NCBI GenBank assembly: GCA_031835245.1
Contig: JAVKOQ010000595.1
Coordinates: forward strand, 1-25,139
From: Balamuthia mandrillaris
Lineage: Eukaryota; Discosea; Longamoebia; Balamuthiidae
Length of the DNA: 25,139 bases
Direction of reading: 5' to 3'
The notes under the pieces are model-generated. The model saw nothing but the letters and a program-made list of their open reading frames with translations. It did not search any database and was not told the origin of the DNA. The position numbers were made by a program, and so were the translations under genes. Positions 24,715 through 25,139 of the stretch are shown piece after piece. Each line of letters opens with the position of its first letter. Position 1 is the stretch's first letter.

Positions 24715-25139
24715 TTACTCCGAAGATCCACCAGCAGAGGAGATCAAACCGTTGGCGGTGTTGAACAGGTTGATAGGGCTGTGACCATCGGTGATCATCA
24801 AGCTCTTCAATCCAAGTCCTTGCAGCAGCTTGGCCTGCATCTCGGGTCCAGCCTGAGCAATGGACTTGATGGTGCTGGGTCCAATGGCATCGACGAGCTG
24901 CTTGAACTTAGCAGCCTCGATTTCAGCCAACTCCCGCTGCCTCTTGAGGTGCAGCTCGTTCATCCTGCGCTTGTGCTCTACCTCAGCGAGGTTCTTCTTC
25001 TTGAGTTGCTCCAGGTCAGAGAGACCCTTGATGGTGGTAGACTCGGCCTTGAGCTTGCTCTGTGTCACAGCAGCCTCGCCCTCAATCTGAGCGGCCTCAG
25101 CGCGAGCCTTAGCCTCAGCAGTAGCTTGACCGGTGGCCT
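24715..25139 (-). CDS. MVP: Major vault protein, C-terminal end (partial)
   Basis: The reading frame enters from the right edge of the window and stops at 24715. The 141 visible codons match the MVP shoulder-to-cap region: [14 protein letters not shown] at the start of the long coiled coil, [20 protein letters not shown], then [20 protein letters not shown] and [15 protein letters not shown] (human: [55 protein letters not shown]). MVP forms the shell of vault ribonucleoprotein particles; this part builds the cap helix and cap ring. The tail ends ISSAGGSSE, shorter than the human tail. The coding sequence is GC-rich at third positions, suggesting high expression. The N-terminal MVP repeats lie outside the window. 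Confidence 0.96.
   Translation of the reverse strand, partial: ATGQATAEAKARAEAAQIEGEAAVTQSKLKAESTTIKGLSDLEQLKKKNLAEVEHKRRMNELHLKRQRELAEIEAAKFKQLVDAIGPSTIKSIAQAGPEMQAKLLQGLGLKSLMITDGHSPINLFNTANGLISSAGGSSE

Noticed and set aside
1-25139. CRISPR arrays, bacterial operons, integrated virus-like elements
   Set aside because: None seen. The repeats are simple microsatellites, genes are spliced and eukaryotic, and no polymerase, integrase or capsid-like reading frame was recognised.

Overview
This is eukaryotic nuclear DNA from a compact, intron-rich protist genome. Genes lie on both strands, introns are mostly 65-450 bp, and both introns and spacers are full of microsatellites. The 5S rRNA closely resembles the Acanthamoeba 5S as I remember it. 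With RasGEF, vault, MORN and universal-stress genes alongside, this suggests an amoebozoan of the Acanthamoeba/Balamuthia kind; that is an inference. I saw no retroviral, Polinton or other capsid-bearing element.

Layout. 1-915 (+): last exons of a WD40 protein. 1057-2115 (-): membrane-anchored ankyrin protein, convergent with it. 2474-3650 (-): low-complexity protein of unknown function. 4206-6815 (-): four-exon Ras guanine-nucleotide exchange factor. 7505-11389 (-): twelve-exon leucine-rich-repeat plus coiled-coil protein, LRRC45-like in layout. 11504-13175: tRNA island with two identical tRNA-Thr(AGU) genes, a 3' fragment of a third copy, a tRNA-Trp(CCA) on the other strand, and a doubtful ORF carrying one in-frame TGA. 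13308-14480 (-): PIGF (GPI-anchor synthesis), sharing a divergent promoter with a THUMP-domain RNA methyltransferase (14642-16680, +). That promoter has five evenly spaced TGACGTC(A/C) elements. 16689-18443 (-): possible mitochondrial protein of an uncharacterised family, ending 8 bp from the methyltransferase stop. 18816-19969 (+): MORN-repeat protein. 20414-21559 (+): universal stress protein fused to four 30-residue repeats. 21654-22163 (-): CDPF1. 22432-23647: small-RNA cluster of two identical, inverted 5S genes flanking a U2 snRNA. 24045-24475 (+): last exons of an unknown gene. 24715-end (-): C-terminus of the major vault protein.

I worked out splice structures by hand, requiring GT..AG ends, consistent phase and family similarity. 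Most genes join across introns without a frame conflict. Donors are loose (GTACGT, GTTTGT, GTTTCT, GTGCGT as well as GTAAGC) and many acceptors read AAAAG. The genes are unrelated housekeeping and signalling genes and do not form one pathway. The notable signals are regulatory (the CRE-like ladder), structural (a hairpin over a stop codon, the inverted 5S pair) and architectural (the USP-repeat fusion and strand-biased intronic repeats).
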